64,000 nt of DNA from Roseburia hominis A2-183 (GTDB lineage: Bacteria; Bacillota; Clostridia; Lachnospirales; Lachnospiraceae), in assembly GCF_000225345.1 (NCBI RefSeq), contig NC_015977.1, positions 561,001 to 625,000 on the forward strand, read 5' to 3'. Below are positions 1-8,611 of the stretch, in pieces. The notes below the pieces were generated by a model, which worked only from the letters and a program-made list of their open reading frames with translations, did not search any database and was not told the origin of the DNA. Numbering within the stretch: the stretch's first letter is position 1; each line of letters begins with the position of its first letter. Made by a program: the position numbers and the translations under genes.

Positions 1-779
1 AGGCGCTTTTATCTTCCAGAAACATTTCTGAATTTTTAAATTCCGCAGATTATATCGCACAGATACAGAGCTATGACAGACAAAAGCTTACCGAGTACCA
101 GGACACCGTGGAGTCGATTGTGAATCTGGAAGCCCAGCTGGAGCAGGAGTATACTGATCTGGAGGCACTCAAGTCGACGGTCGAGAGCAATAAAGCGACT
201 GTTGCCGCTATGATGCGGCAGAAGGAGTCGGAGCTTGCGGACATCTCGGGAGATATTGAAGATGCGCAGAGCGACGCCGACTATTATGCGGCGGAGATTC
301 AGGCGCAGGAAGAACTGATTGCGGCGATCAAGAGAGCGGAAGCGGAGAAAGCGGCAGCCGGGGTGGAGGAACATCCGTATACCGGAGGAGCGTTCCGGTG
401 GCCGTGCCCGAGCAGCACACGGGTGACCAGCGATTATGGAACGAGAGTATCCCCGATGTCGGGAGCGTCGTCGAACCATAAGGGAATTGATATCGGAGCA
501 TCGGCGGGAGCGGACATTATCGCGGCGGCGGATGGAACGGTAACAGCGGCATCCTACAGCAGTGCGGCGGGCAATTATGTGATGATCGACCACGGCGGAG
601 GACTCTACACCGTCTACATGCACGCATCATCCCTGCTGGTATCGCCCGGACAGACCGTGTCGGCGGGAGATGTGATCGCAAAAGTCGGAAGTACCGGCAT
701 TTCAACCGGAAGCCATCTGCATTTCGGCGTCTCTTTAAATGGAAGTTACGTCAGCCCGTGGAGTTACCTGGGCGGCTGA
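1..779 (+). CDS. M23 (LytM-type) peptidoglycan endopeptidase with coiled coil, 5' partial
   Basis: The frame is open from base 3, so the gene begins before the window. The visible part starts with a long charged coiled coil (first ~120 residues, PcsB/EnvC style), followed by a LytM domain. Catalytic motifs are visible: the NHKGIDIG segment (His and Asp zinc ligands) near base 475 and HLHFG near base 715. Family knowledge: such secreted enzymes cut peptide cross-links in the cell wall, often during division. The signal peptide would lie upstream and cannot be seen. An internal ATG at 108 lies inside the coiled coil and is not the start. A strong terminator follows. Confidence 0.9.
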   Translation, partial: ALLSSRNISEFLNSADYIAQIQSYDRQKLTEYQDTVESIVNLEAQLEQEYTDLEALKSTVESNKATVAAMMRQKESELADISGDIEDAQSDADYYAAEIQAQEELIAAIKRAEAEKAAAGVEEHPYTGGAFRWPCPSSTRVTSDYGTRVSPMSGASSNHKGIDIGASAGADIIAAADGTVTAASYSSAAGNYVMIDHGGGLYTVYMHASSLLVSPGQTVSAGDVIAKVGSTGISTGSHLHFGVSLNGSYVSPWSYLGG

Positions 780-807
780 TGGAGAAAGTACACGTAGGCA
801 TTGACCG

Positions 808-837
808 AAATTCCCTGTCCTTGGACAGGGAATTTTT
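808..837 (+). terminator. Intrinsic terminator after the M23 peptidase
   Basis: A 13-bp stem (AAATTCCCTGTCC paired with GGACAGGGAATTT) with a 2-nt loop is followed by a T run. It separates the M23 gene from the S41 protease gene. Confidence 0.85.
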
Positions 838-878
838 ACATATCTTATTACGGATAGCATACAGAAATGAGGGAAACT

Positions 879-2198
879 ATGGACGAACAAAGAGAAAATA
901 TGCAAAACGGCATGATAGAAAATGAGACAACCGGAGAGCAGAAGCCGGACGGCGGAAAAGAGCGCAGACGCCGTGGAATGGGAGCCGGCATCCTTCTTGG
1001 AATCTGCGGAACACTGGTCGTCGGAGCGCTTGGCATTTATCTGACCTGCCGCTTTACCGGAAGCCAGATACTCATCACCAATGCAGCGGCAGATACGGAC
1101 GGAACGACCCTGCTGGATGCAAAGACAACCGCAAAGATCAACGAACTGTCAGCTTACGTTGATCTGTATTATTATGAAGATACCGATGTTCAGGATTTAA
1201 AGGACGGTCTGTATGCGGGACTGCTGGAGGGACTGGATGACAGATATTCGGTTTACTACACGGCGGATGAGTACGCGCAGACGCAGGTCAGCATGACGGG
1301 TCAGTATTACGGAATCGGGGCAGGGCTTGCGCAGGATAAAGATACCATGCAGGTCACAATCACAAAGGTTTACGAGGGAACACCGTCCGAGAGTGCGGGA
1401 CTTCGCAACGAAGACGTAATTCTGTCGGTGGACGGAACCGAGGCGGATACGATGGATGTCACGGATCTCGTGAAGCTGATCCGCGGGGAAGCCGGGACGA
1501 CGGTACATCTTGAGATCTACCGCCCGTCTACCGGAGAGAATCTCTCGTTTGACGTGGAGCGTGCCGATGTGACGCTGCCGAGCGTATCTTCACAGATGTT
1601 AAACGATACGATCGGTTATATCCGGATTGAATCTTTTGAGAAGGATACGGCAAACCAGTTTGAGAAGGCACTTGCGGAACTGGAAGGGGAAGGGCTTACA
1701 TCGCTGGTGGTCGACCTTCGCTATAACGGCGGCGGACTTGTCGATTCCGTGGTACAGATTCTTGACGATATTCTGCCGGAAGGTCTGATCGTCTACACGG
1801 AGGATAAGAACGGACACCGCGAGGAGTACCGCTCCAGCGGAGACACGCATTTTGACTATCCGATGGCGGTGTTAATCAATCAGGACAGCGCCAGCGCTTC
1901 CGAGATTTTTGCAGGAGCCATCAAGGATTACAACTACGGAACGCTGATCGGAACGACGACATTCGGCAAGGGCATCGTGCAGAGCCTGTTCCCGTTGGAA
2001 GACGGAGACGCCATCAAGCTGACAACCGCGAAATATTTTACGCCGAACGGCAACTATATCCACGGTGTCGGAATCGATCCGGACATTGAACTGGAATATG
2101 AGTATCTCGACCCGGACGGAGAGCAGTATGAGATCCAATACGATAATCAGGTGCAGAAGGCAATCGAAGTGCTGAGTGAGAAGACACAGAACGACTGA
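879..2198 (+). CDS. S41 family carboxy-terminal processing protease (CtpA-like)
   Basis: 439 aa membrane-anchored serine protease. Order: charged N-terminus, one transmembrane helix (~36-57), S41 N-terminal region, PDZ domain (~120-200) and S41 catalytic domain. The Ser of the DSASASE motif (~337) and the Lys of TFGKG (~364) form the expected Ser-Lys dyad. The family cleaves exported proteins near their C-termini; the substrate here is unknown. ATG 879 was chosen because GAGGGA lies 4 nt before it; an ATG at 867 has no ribosome site. The neighbouring M23 peptidase suggests cell-envelope work, as for CtpB-type proteases, but this is inference. Confidence 0.92.
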   Translation: MDEQRENMQNGMIENETTGEQKPDGGKERRRRGMGAGILLGICGTLVVGALGIYLTCRFTGSQILITNAAADTDGTTLLDAKTTAKINELSAYVDLYYYEDTDVQDLKDGLYAGLLEGLDDRYSVYYTADEYAQTQVSMTGQYYGIGAGLAQDKDTMQVTITKVYEGTPSESAGLRNEDVILSVDGTEADTMDVTDLVKLIRGEAGTTVHLEIYRPSTGENLSFDVERADVTLPSVSSQMLNDTIGYIRIESFEKDTANQFEKALAELEGEGLTSLVVDLRYNGGGLVDSVVQILDDILPEGLIVYTEDKNGHREEYRSSGDTHFDYPMAVLINQDSASASEIFAGAIKDYNYGTLIGTTTFGKGIVQSLFPLEDGDAIKLTTAKYFTPNGNYIHGVGIDPDIELEYEYLDPDGEQYEIQYDNQVQKAIEVLSEKTQND

Positions 2199-2216
2199 TC
2201 GGAGTGAGGAGACGGG

Positions 2217-2759
2217 ATGAAGCTTCGGATATACCGTGTGATAACAGGAGGACTTCTGCTTCTTTGTATGGTGATGATTTTCCGGTTTTCGGCACAGCCG
2301 GCATCGGAATCGGAGCAGGTCAGCGGTGGGGTTGCCTACCGCATTGTGGAAACATGGAGTCATCTGACAGGAACAGAATATACACAGAGCGAGATGGAAG
2401 CATATGCCGACCGGATTGATTATCCGGTGCGCAAGCTGGCGCATATGACAGAATATGGAATACTCTGTCTGCTGGCGTGCGCTTTTGTGCACGGATATTC
2501 CGGTAACTGGAAAGTGTGCGGAATTTCGGCGGTTGCGGTCGCGGCGCTTTACGCGGCGACCGATGAGATCCACCAGCTGTCTGTCCCGGGGCGCGCCGGA
2601 CGGTTCCCGGATGTGTGTATTGATACGCTGGGAGCGGTGATCTGGCTGCTGCTTTTTACAGCGCTGCGAAAATTGTGGGAAAAGATTGCGAAAAGACGGG
2701 GCTTCCAGTACAATAAGAATAGAAAAAATGAAAGAGGTGATAACTGTGGTAGAACTTGA
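2217..2759 (+). CDS. VanZ-like membrane protein
   Basis: 180 aa, with an N-terminal hydrophobic segment and three further membrane segments. The VanZ signature is clear: RKLAHMTEYG near residue 70 and TDEIHQ with GRFPDVCIDTLG near residues 125-145. VanZ proteins are linked to teicoplanin resistance, but the family's normal role is not settled. Ribosome site GTGAGGAG precedes ATG 2217. The 3' end overlaps the start of prfB by 14 bp, so the two are probably co-transcribed and translationally coupled. Confidence 0.88.
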   Translation: MKLRIYRVITGGLLLLCMVMIFRFSAQPASESEQVSGGVAYRIVETWSHLTGTEYTQSEMEAYADRIDYPVRKLAHMTEYGILCLLACAFVHGYSGNWKVCGISAVAVAALYAATDEIHQLSVPGRAGRFPDVCIDTLGAVIWLLLFTALRKLWEKIAKRRGFQYNKNRKNERGDNCGRT

Positions 2760-3886
2760 TCAATTTAAAGTGACCCTGAACACATACAGGGAACCGCTGC
2801 AGGAAGTGAGGGATTCACTTTGACCTGGTAAACAAAGAACAGCGGATCCAGGAGTTAGAGAGGGAGATGGAAGCTGCGGATTTCTGGAATGATCCGGAGG
2901 TCTCCCAGAAAAAAATGAAAGAGTTAAAGAGCATGAAGGACGATGTTGCCACATATGCTTCTTTGACGACACAGTTTGAAGATATTGAGACACTGATCGA
3001 GATGGGATATGAGGAGAATGACGCCACGCTGATCCCGGAGATCGAAGAAATGCTAACGGAGTTTACGACGACGTACGATGCCATCCGCGCAAAGACGCTT
3101 CTGTCCGGCGAGTACGATGGGGACAATGCCATTGTGTCGCTTCATGCGGGCGCGGGCGGTACGGAGTCCTGTGACTGGGCGGCAATGCTTTACCGCATGT
3201 ATACACGTTGGGCAGATGACAAGGGATACAGCGTGGAAGTGCTGGACTCCCTGGACGGAGAGGAAGCAGGCATCAAGTCCGTGACATTCCAGGTAAATGG
3301 AGAAAATGCCTACGGCTATCTGAAATCAGAAAAAGGTGTGCACCGTCTGGTGCGTATCTCACCGTTCAATGCAGCGGGAAAGAGACAGACCTCTTTTGTG
3401 TCCTGCGATGTCATGCCGGATATTGAGGAAGATCTGGATGTGGAGATTAATGACGATGATCTTCGGATCGATACGTACCGCTCCAGCGGTGCGGGCGGAC
3501 AGCATATCAATAAGACGTCTTCCGCGATCCGTATCACGCATCTTCCGACCGGTATTGTGGTACAGTGCCAGAATGAGCGTTCCCAGTTCCAGAACAAGGA
3601 CAAAGCGATGCAGATGTTAAAGGCAAAGCTGTACCTGTTAAAGCAGCAGGAGAATGCCGAGAAGGCGGCGGGAATCCGCGGCGAAGTGACGGAGATCGGG
3701 TGGGGCAACCAGATCCGCTCCTATGTCATGCAGCCGTATACGATGGTGAAGGATCACCGCACCGGTGTGGAGACCGGTAATGTGGACAGCGTGCTGGACG
3801 GAAAGCTGGATATCTTTATGAATGGATATCTGAAGTGGCTCTCCCTCGGCTGCCCGAAGGGACTTGGAGGAGACGATGAGCAGTGA
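2746..3886 (+). CDS. prfB: Peptide chain release factor 2, with +1 programmed frameshift
   Basis: Starts at GTG 2746 (ribosome site AAAGAGGTG). Twenty-five codons lead to CTT TGA C at 2818-2824, the canonical RF2 autoregulatory frameshift site, with an upstream AGGG at 2809-2812. Shifting +1 onto GAC at 2822 continues to 3886 for about 379 aa. The SPF tripeptide (RISPFNAAG) that reads UGA/UAA codons and the catalytic GGQ (GAGGQHINK) are both intact. RF2 ends translation at UGA and UAA; when it is scarce, ribosomes pause at the in-frame UGA and slip, restoring synthesis. Reading the gene as starting at ATG 2867 would lose the N-terminal domain. Confidence 0.96.
2809..2824 (+). promoter_or_regulatory. 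RF2 programmed +1 frameshift signal
   Basis: An internal Shine-Dalgarno-like AGGG sits just upstream of the slippery CTT-TGA-C. The spacing to CTT is slightly longer than in the E. coli site. The in-frame UGA followed by C is a weak stop. Confidence 0.92.
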
Positions 3887-4562
3887 TGTGATCCGCACCT
3901 TAAAGTGGGTGTTTGGAAAAGGCGGTCTGATTGAGGAATATAAGCGTCAGGAACAGATGTTGGAGGAGACACCGAAGTCGGTCGCTTCCATGACGCGGAT
4001 TTTTGCACCCCAGATTTCCCGTGATTTTCCGGGAATGAATCTGGAGCAGTTTGAGGCGCTCGCACAGCAGCAGCTTGTGGCGGCGCTTCAGGCAGTGTCG
4101 GCGGGGAATCTGGAAAGTGTCGCGCGCGCTTCCGATGAACTGAAGGAGCAGGTCAGCCGTCAGATTGAGGGAAACCGTGCGGCAGGAGTGCGTGAGACCT
4201 ATGAGCAGATCCGCATTCATCAGACAGAGATTTCCAATTACGAAAAAAAGAACGGCACTTGTGTGATCACATTTCAGAGTGCGGTAGAGCATTACCACTA
4301 CAAGGAAAAAGCGGGCAAAATTATCTGGGGATACAAAGACCGGAAGCTGCAGACAAAGTACAATATGGAGCTGCTCTATGTACAGGATGCGGCGCAGCAG
4401 ACGGAGGGAAATGCCTTCGGGCTGAACTGCCCGAACTGCGGGGCTCCGATGAAGGGACTTGGACAGCAGATCTGTGAATACTGCGGCAGCCCGGTTGTAC
4501 CGGTAGACACCAGAGTCTGGCGGATGGTACGTTTTTCTGAGGTGGATTATCACCATGTGTGA
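3876..4562 (+). CDS. Tim44-like domain protein with C-terminal zinc ribbon
   Basis: 228 aa. The central region (FPGMNLEQFEAL followed by alternating strands and ERYEQIRIHQ-like segments) resembles Tim44/NTF2-like domains. The C-terminus carries CPNCGAPM...CEYCGSP, a rubredoxin-type zinc ribbon. There is no signal peptide or obvious membrane helix. ATG 3876 is preceded by GGAGGAG and overlaps the prfB end by 11 bp. It opens a four-gene cluster (to 7970) of zinc-ribbon, SPFH and TPM proteins, so a shared membrane-associated role is inferred. Exact function unknown. Confidence 0.75.
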   Translation: MSSDVIRTLKWVFGKGGLIEEYKRQEQMLEETPKSVASMTRIFAPQISRDFPGMNLEQFEALAQQQLVAALQAVSAGNLESVARASDELKEQVSRQIEGNRAAGVRETYEQIRIHQTEISNYEKKNGTCVITFQSAVEHYHYKEKAGKIIWGYKDRKLQTKYNMELLYVQDAAQQTEGNAFGLNCPNCGAPMKGLGQQICEYCGSPVVPVDTRVWRMVRFSEVDYHHV

Positions 4563-4573
4563 ATACATTTTTG

Positions 4574-4638
4574 GCGCATGATTCTGTGCATATGAAGTTT
4601 TGCAGGAACTTCCAATAAGAACTCGTCAGAGTACAACG
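4574..4638 (+). repeat. Double-hairpin dispersed repeat, copy 1 (diverged)
   Basis: Contains GAAGTTTTGCAGGAACTTC and AACTCGTCAGAGT, each able to form a small hairpin. It matches copies at 54015-54069 and (reverse strand) 60537-60591. This copy is the most diverged and lies between two genes of the zinc-ribbon cluster. Confidence 0.6.
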
Positions 4639-4663
4639 AAAGAATAGAACAGGAGGAATTGTT

Positions 4664-5986
4664 ATGGGAATTATCAAGGCAATCGGTAGTGCGATCAGCG
4701 GAGGACTGGCGGATCAGTGGCTCGAGGTGTTCGAGGCGGATGATATGGGGGAACAGACCGTCTTTACGAGTGGTGTGCTGATCCGGAGAGGACAGAATAC
4801 CAAGGGGACGAACAATACGGTGAGCAATGGCTCCGTGATTCACGTGTACGACAACCAGTTTATGATGCTTGTGGATGGAGGAAAAGTAGTCGATTACACG
4901 GCAGAACCGGGATATTATAAGGTAGATAATTCTTCCCTGCCGTCCATGCTAAACGGTGAACTGGGAGAATCAGTAAAAGAGACGTTCAACCGTATCAAGT
5001 ACGGTGGACAGACGCCGACGGCACAGAAAGTATATTTCCTGAATCTGCAGGAGATCAAAGGGATCAAGTTTGGAACGAGAAACCCGATCAATTACTTTGA
5101 TAATTTTTATAACGCAGAGCTTTTCCTGCGCGCACACGGTAATTATTCCATCAAGATCACGAATCCGCTGCAGTTCTATGCGGAAGTGATCCCGAGAAAC
5201 AAAGACCGTGTCAATTACGATGAGATCGGCGAGCAGTACCTGTCAGAGTTTTTAGAGGCACTGCAGTCGGCGATCAACCAGATGTCGGCGGACGGAACAC
5301 GTATTTCCTATGTGACTTCCAAGGCGATGGAACTGGGCAAGTACATGCAGGACATTCTGGATGCTGATTGGAACCAGATGCGCGGTATGGAGATCCAGAA
5401 GGTCGGTATCGCGGGCATTTCCTATGACGAAGAGTCCCAGAAGCTGATCAACATGCGCAATGAGGGCGCAATGCTCGGAAGCGATTTCAACGTCATGCGC
5501 GGTATGGCGGTCAAGAATATTACGGAGGGTGTGCGTGACGCCGGAAGCAATGCGAACGGTGCCATGGCAGGCTTTATGGGAGTTGGCATGGGAATGAATG
5601 CCATGAACCAGACGCTGTCCGGACTTGGCGCGATGCAGACACCGGCAGACATGCAGGCAAATGCAGGAATGCAGCAGGGCAGCGCGGCACCGGCAGGACA
5701 GATGCCAGCGGCAGGCGCAGTGCCGGCAGGACAGACACCGGGGGCAGGTACTCAGGCGGGCTGGACATGTGAGTGCGGTCATGTGAACACCGGAAAGTTC
5801 TGCAGCGAGTGCGGAAAACCGATGCCGGTATCTGACGAATGGACGTGTGAGTGCGGCCATGTGAACACCGGAAAGTTCTGCAGCGAGTGTGGAAAACCAA
5901 AGCCGGTATCCGGTGAGTGGACGTGCGAGTGCGGACAGACGAACACCGGAAAATTCTGCAGCAACTGTGGGAAAGCGAGGAACTAG
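4664..5986 (+). CDS. SPFH / virion-core-like protein with three tandem zinc ribbons (YdjI-like)
   Basis: 440 aa. Residues 1-~290 match the SPFH-type family annotated as virion core protein, whose Bacillus member YdjI helps place PspA at stressed membranes (family knowledge). A Met/Ala/Gly/Gln-rich linker follows. The C-terminus holds three near-identical zinc-ribbon repeats of about 32 residues, each CECGxxNTGKFCSxCGK. Ribosome site GGAGGAATT precedes ATG 4664. Neighbours are a Tim44-like protein before and YdjG/YdjH-like proteins after. No PspA gene is visible nearby. Confidence 0.85.
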   Translation: MGIIKAIGSAISGGLADQWLEVFEADDMGEQTVFTSGVLIRRGQNTKGTNNTVSNGSVIHVYDNQFMMLVDGGKVVDYTAEPGYYKVDNSSLPSMLNGELGESVKETFNRIKYGGQTPTAQKVYFLNLQEIKGIKFGTRNPINYFDNFYNAELFLRAHGNYSIKITNPLQFYAEVIPRNKDRVNYDEIGEQYLSEFLEALQSAINQMSADGTRISYVTSKAMELGKYMQDILDADWNQMRGMEIQKVGIAGISYDEESQKLINMRNEGAMLGSDFNVMRGMAVKNITEGVRDAGSNANGAMAGFMGVGMGMNAMNQTLSGLGAMQTPADMQANAGMQQGSAAPAGQMPAAGAVPAGQTPGAGTQAGWTCECGHVNTGKFCSECGKPMPVSDEWTCECGHVNTGKFCSECGKPKPVSGEWTCECGQTNTGKFCSNCGKARN

Positions 5987-5988
5987 CG

Positions 5989-7116
5989 ATGGCAATTATC
6001 AGTTTTAAGTGTCCAAACTGTGGCGGAGAACTGATTTTTGACCCGGCGACACAGAAGTATAAGTGTGAATACTGTAATTCGCTGTTCACACAGGAAGAAC
6101 TCGATGCGATGAAGCCGATGCAGGGTGAGGAGCCGGAAGCTGCCGCACAGGAGCGGGCAGCACAAGCGGCAGCCGGGGCAGCGGCAGGTGAGAAGGCAGA
6201 GACCGGGCAGACAGTGGGAGAGCGGGAAAGCGAACCGGAGGGCGAGGCGGTGTATTACAGCTGTCCGTCCTGCGGCGCAGAGATTGTGACGGATGCGACG
6301 ACTGCGGCAACCTTCTGCTATTACTGCCATAATCCGGTCGTGCTCGGAAAACGGCTGGAAGGCAGCTATCTGCCGAATAAGATCATTCCGTTTGAGATCG
6401 GCAGAGAGGATGCAGAGAAGAAGTTTCTGGATTTTGTCAGCAAAAAGAAATATGTGCCGAAGGCATTTTTTAACAAAAAACAGATTGAGAGCATGACAGG
6501 CGTTTATTTCCCATACTGGGTCTACGACGTGGAGCTGGAGGGAAAGATGCAGGGAGACGCGAGAAGTGTGCGCATGTGGACGACGGGCAATACCCAGTAC
6601 ACGGAGACCAAATATTATGCGGTGGAGCGCGAGGGCAATGTGTCGCTTCGCAATCTGACGGAGAACGCGTTGAAGAAGGCGAATGTAAAGCTTACCAGCG
6701 GTGTGATGCCGTACGCCTATGACAAGATGAAAGATTTTCACATGGGATACCTCTCCGGATTCCTTGCGGAGCGCAGAGATATTGAGCAGAATGCTGTGCA
6801 GGGCAAGATGCAGCACACCATGCGTGAGAGCGCTGAAAAGCTGATGCGCGATACCATCAGCGGTTACAACAGCGTATCGGTCAAGAATACGTTTTTTGCA
6901 CCGAAGAAGGAAATCTGGTCGTATGTGCTGCTCCCGGTATGGACGATTACATATAAGGGCAGAGACGGAAAAGTATACTACTATTCCATGAACGGACAGA
7001 ATGGAAATATCTGCGGTGATCTGCCGGTTGACCGCCCGAGACTTGCGCTCACCAGTCTGTTGATAGCGCTTGGCATTCTGGTATTCGGACTGTTAGGAGG
7101 GTATTTCTTATGGTAG
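5989..7116 (+). CDS. TFIIB-type zinc ribbon membrane protein (YdjG-like)
   Basis: 375 aa. The N-terminal zinc ribbon is CPNCGG...CEYC (residues 8-30). An Ala/Gln/Glu-rich linker follows, then a second ribbon CPSCGAE...CYYCHNP (~87-115), a soluble domain, and one C-terminal transmembrane helix (~350-372) ending GGYFLW. ATG 5989 was chosen because GAGG sits 8 nt upstream; the frame stays open further back only inside the previous gene. It overlaps the TPM gene by 7 bp. Together with the SPFH and TPM neighbours it resembles Bacillus ydjGHI, a membrane-stress cluster. Confidence 0.8.
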   Translation: MAIISFKCPNCGGELIFDPATQKYKCEYCNSLFTQEELDAMKPMQGEEPEAAAQERAAQAAAGAAAGEKAETGQTVGERESEPEGEAVYYSCPSCGAEIVTDATTAATFCYYCHNPVVLGKRLEGSYLPNKIIPFEIGREDAEKKFLDFVSKKKYVPKAFFNKKQIESMTGVYFPYWVYDVELEGKMQGDARSVRMWTTGNTQYTETKYYAVEREGNVSLRNLTENALKKANVKLTSGVMPYAYDKMKDFHMGYLSGFLAERRDIEQNAVQGKMQHTMRESAEKLMRDTISGYNSVSVKNTFFAPKKEIWSYVLLPVWTITYKGRDGKVYYYSMNGQNGNICGDLPVDRPRLALTSLLIALGILVFGLLGGYFLW

Positions 7117-7970
7117 AGAAGATGAAAAAATCGCTCCTGTGGTGTCTGGTATGCCTGGTGTGTCTTGTTCCGTGCAGCGGTGCGGCACTGGCGGCGGAGG
7201 CGGACGCGGCGCAGGATGCAGCGGATGGTTATGTGTACGATGAGGCGGGACTTCTTATGGCAGATGAGATCGCGGACTTAAACGATGAGATCGCCTCGTT
7301 TATGGAAGAATCCGGCTGGAATGTCTATGCGGTCACGACAGATGATGCACAGGGGAAAAGTGCGACCGCATACGCGGATGATTTCTTTGACGAACATTCG
7401 CCGGAACAGGAAGACGGTGTGGCATTACTGATTGATATGGATAACCGCGAGATCACGATCTCCACCTGCGGTATCGCGATCCGTTATTTGACGGATTCGA
7501 GAATTGACGATATCCTGGATGCCGCGTACGCGAAGATCAGCAATGGCGATTACAATGGCTGTATGCATTCCATGCTGACCGGTGTGGAGAATTACTATGA
7601 AAAAGGGATTTCAGAGGGACAGTACAATTATGACTCCGAGACGGGGAAGATTTCCAGATACCATGTTCTGACGCTTGGGGAGATCTTCGGCGTGCTGGCG
7701 GTCGCCATCGGAGCCGGCTGCATCATTTATTTTACGATCAGCAACAGTTACAAGGTGCGCGGAAAGGGATATTATTACGCTTACCAGCAGAATTCCAAGG
7801 TCAATCTGCGCGTCAAGGAAGATCGTCTGGTGAATCAGACGACGACGCATCACAGGATCTCAACGAGCAGCGGCAGCAGTGGAGGACATTCCTCCTCGCA
7901 CAGCGGAAGAAGCACGACGCACACGAGCAGCAGCGGCAGATCACACGGCGGAGGAAGCCGCAAGTTTTAA
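7110..7970 (+). CDS. TPM-domain secreted membrane protein (YdjH/YgcG-like)
   Basis: 286 aa. Signal peptide (residues 5-29, ends GAALAA), extracellular TPM domain (~40-165, with YVYDEAGLL at its start and a DNREITISTCG core), a transmembrane helix (~190-212), and a cytoplasmic tail ending in a Ser/Gly/His-rich stretch. TPM domains occur in photosystem II repair factors and membrane-quality proteins; a phosphatase activity has been suggested for plant members. AGGAGGG lies 8 nt before ATG 7110. It is the last gene of the zinc-ribbon/SPFH cluster. Confidence 0.85.
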   Translation: MVEKMKKSLLWCLVCLVCLVPCSGAALAAEADAAQDAADGYVYDEAGLLMADEIADLNDEIASFMEESGWNVYAVTTDDAQGKSATAYADDFFDEHSPEQEDGVALLIDMDNREITISTCGIAIRYLTDSRIDDILDAAYAKISNGDYNGCMHSMLTGVENYYEKGISEGQYNYDSETGKISRYHVLTLGEIFGVLAVAIGAGCIIYFTISNSYKVRGKGYYYAYQQNSKVNLRVKEDRLVNQTTTHHRISTSSGSSGGHSSSHSGRSTTHTSSSGRSHGGGSRKF

Positions 7971-8015
7971 AGGGAGAATAGCTTCCATAACTAAATTTTA
8001 TTACGGATATTCACA

Positions 8016-8046
8016 AAAGAGGTTGCCTGTGCAGCCTCTTTGTGTT
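8016..8046 (+). terminator. Probable terminator of the zinc-ribbon/SPFH/TPM cluster
   Basis: AAAGAGGTTGC pairs with GCAGCCTCTTT around a CTGT loop, followed by TGTGTTATTAT. One pair is a wobble or mismatch. Confidence 0.65.
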
Positions 8047-8131
8047 ATTATCTTCCTCATGAGGACAAGTGTCAGCGTGCTGCACACATACACTCGTGAG
8101 GGATACCAGAAGAAAGAGGATTATGAGGAAC

Positions 8132-8575
8132 ATGAAAGAGAAAGGTCAGTATTATGTATTAAAGGAAAAGGCGGTGCCGGATGTACTGCTTCGTGTCGTG
8201 GAGGCAAAGCGGCTGCTGGATTCGGGGAAGACGGACTCCGTGCAGGATGCGACAGAGCAGGTCGGGATCAGCCGGAGTTCTTTCTATAAATACAAGGATG
8301 ATATTTTTCCGTTTCATGAGACAGCAAAGGGGAAGACGATCACCATGGTCATCCAGCTGGATGATGAACCGGGACTGCTGTCGATTGTGCTCAAGACGGT
8401 GGCAGAGTTTCACGCCAATATCCTGACGATTCATCAGAGTATTCCGATCAACGGGATCGCATCGCTGACACTCTCGGTCGATGTTCTGCCGGAGACGGGA
8501 GATGTGACACAGATGGTGGCGAGCATCGAGGAGCAGACAGGGATACATTATGTGAAGATCCTCGGAAGAGAGTAG
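8132..8575 (+). CDS. ACT domain protein, PheB/YszB family
   Basis: 147 aa. The N-terminus has a short helix-turn-helix-like part (DATEQVGISRSSFYKYKD). The C-terminal ~80 residues form an ACT amino-acid-binding domain (DEPGLLSIVLKTVAEFHANI). The family commonly precedes hom or phe genes and is thought to regulate them, but direct evidence is limited. Start chosen at ATG 8132; ATG 8123 is also possible, since AGAGGA lies just before it. Ends 37 bp before hom. Confidence 0.85.
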   Translation: MKEKGQYYVLKEKAVPDVLLRVVEAKRLLDSGKTDSVQDATEQVGISRSSFYKYKDDIFPFHETAKGKTITMVIQLDDEPGLLSIVLKTVAEFHANILTIHQSIPINGIASLTLSVDVLPETGDVTQMVASIEEQTGIHYVKILGRE

Positions 8576-8611
8576 GAACAGAATAGGATAGAAGACGAAA
8601 GTGGAGGCAGT

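Noticed and set aside
1872..2573. Long open frame on the - strand opposite the S41 protease and VanZ-like genes
   Set aside because: No family, no ribosome site, and it mirrors codon bias of two clear + strand genes. The same applies to other antisense frames, such as 5252-5995 and 15723-16493.
2746..2867. prfB start misread as ATG 2867, or the TGA as a sequencing error
   Set aside because: CTTTGAC with an upstream AGGG is the known RF2 programmed frameshift, and the sequence on both sides matches RF2.
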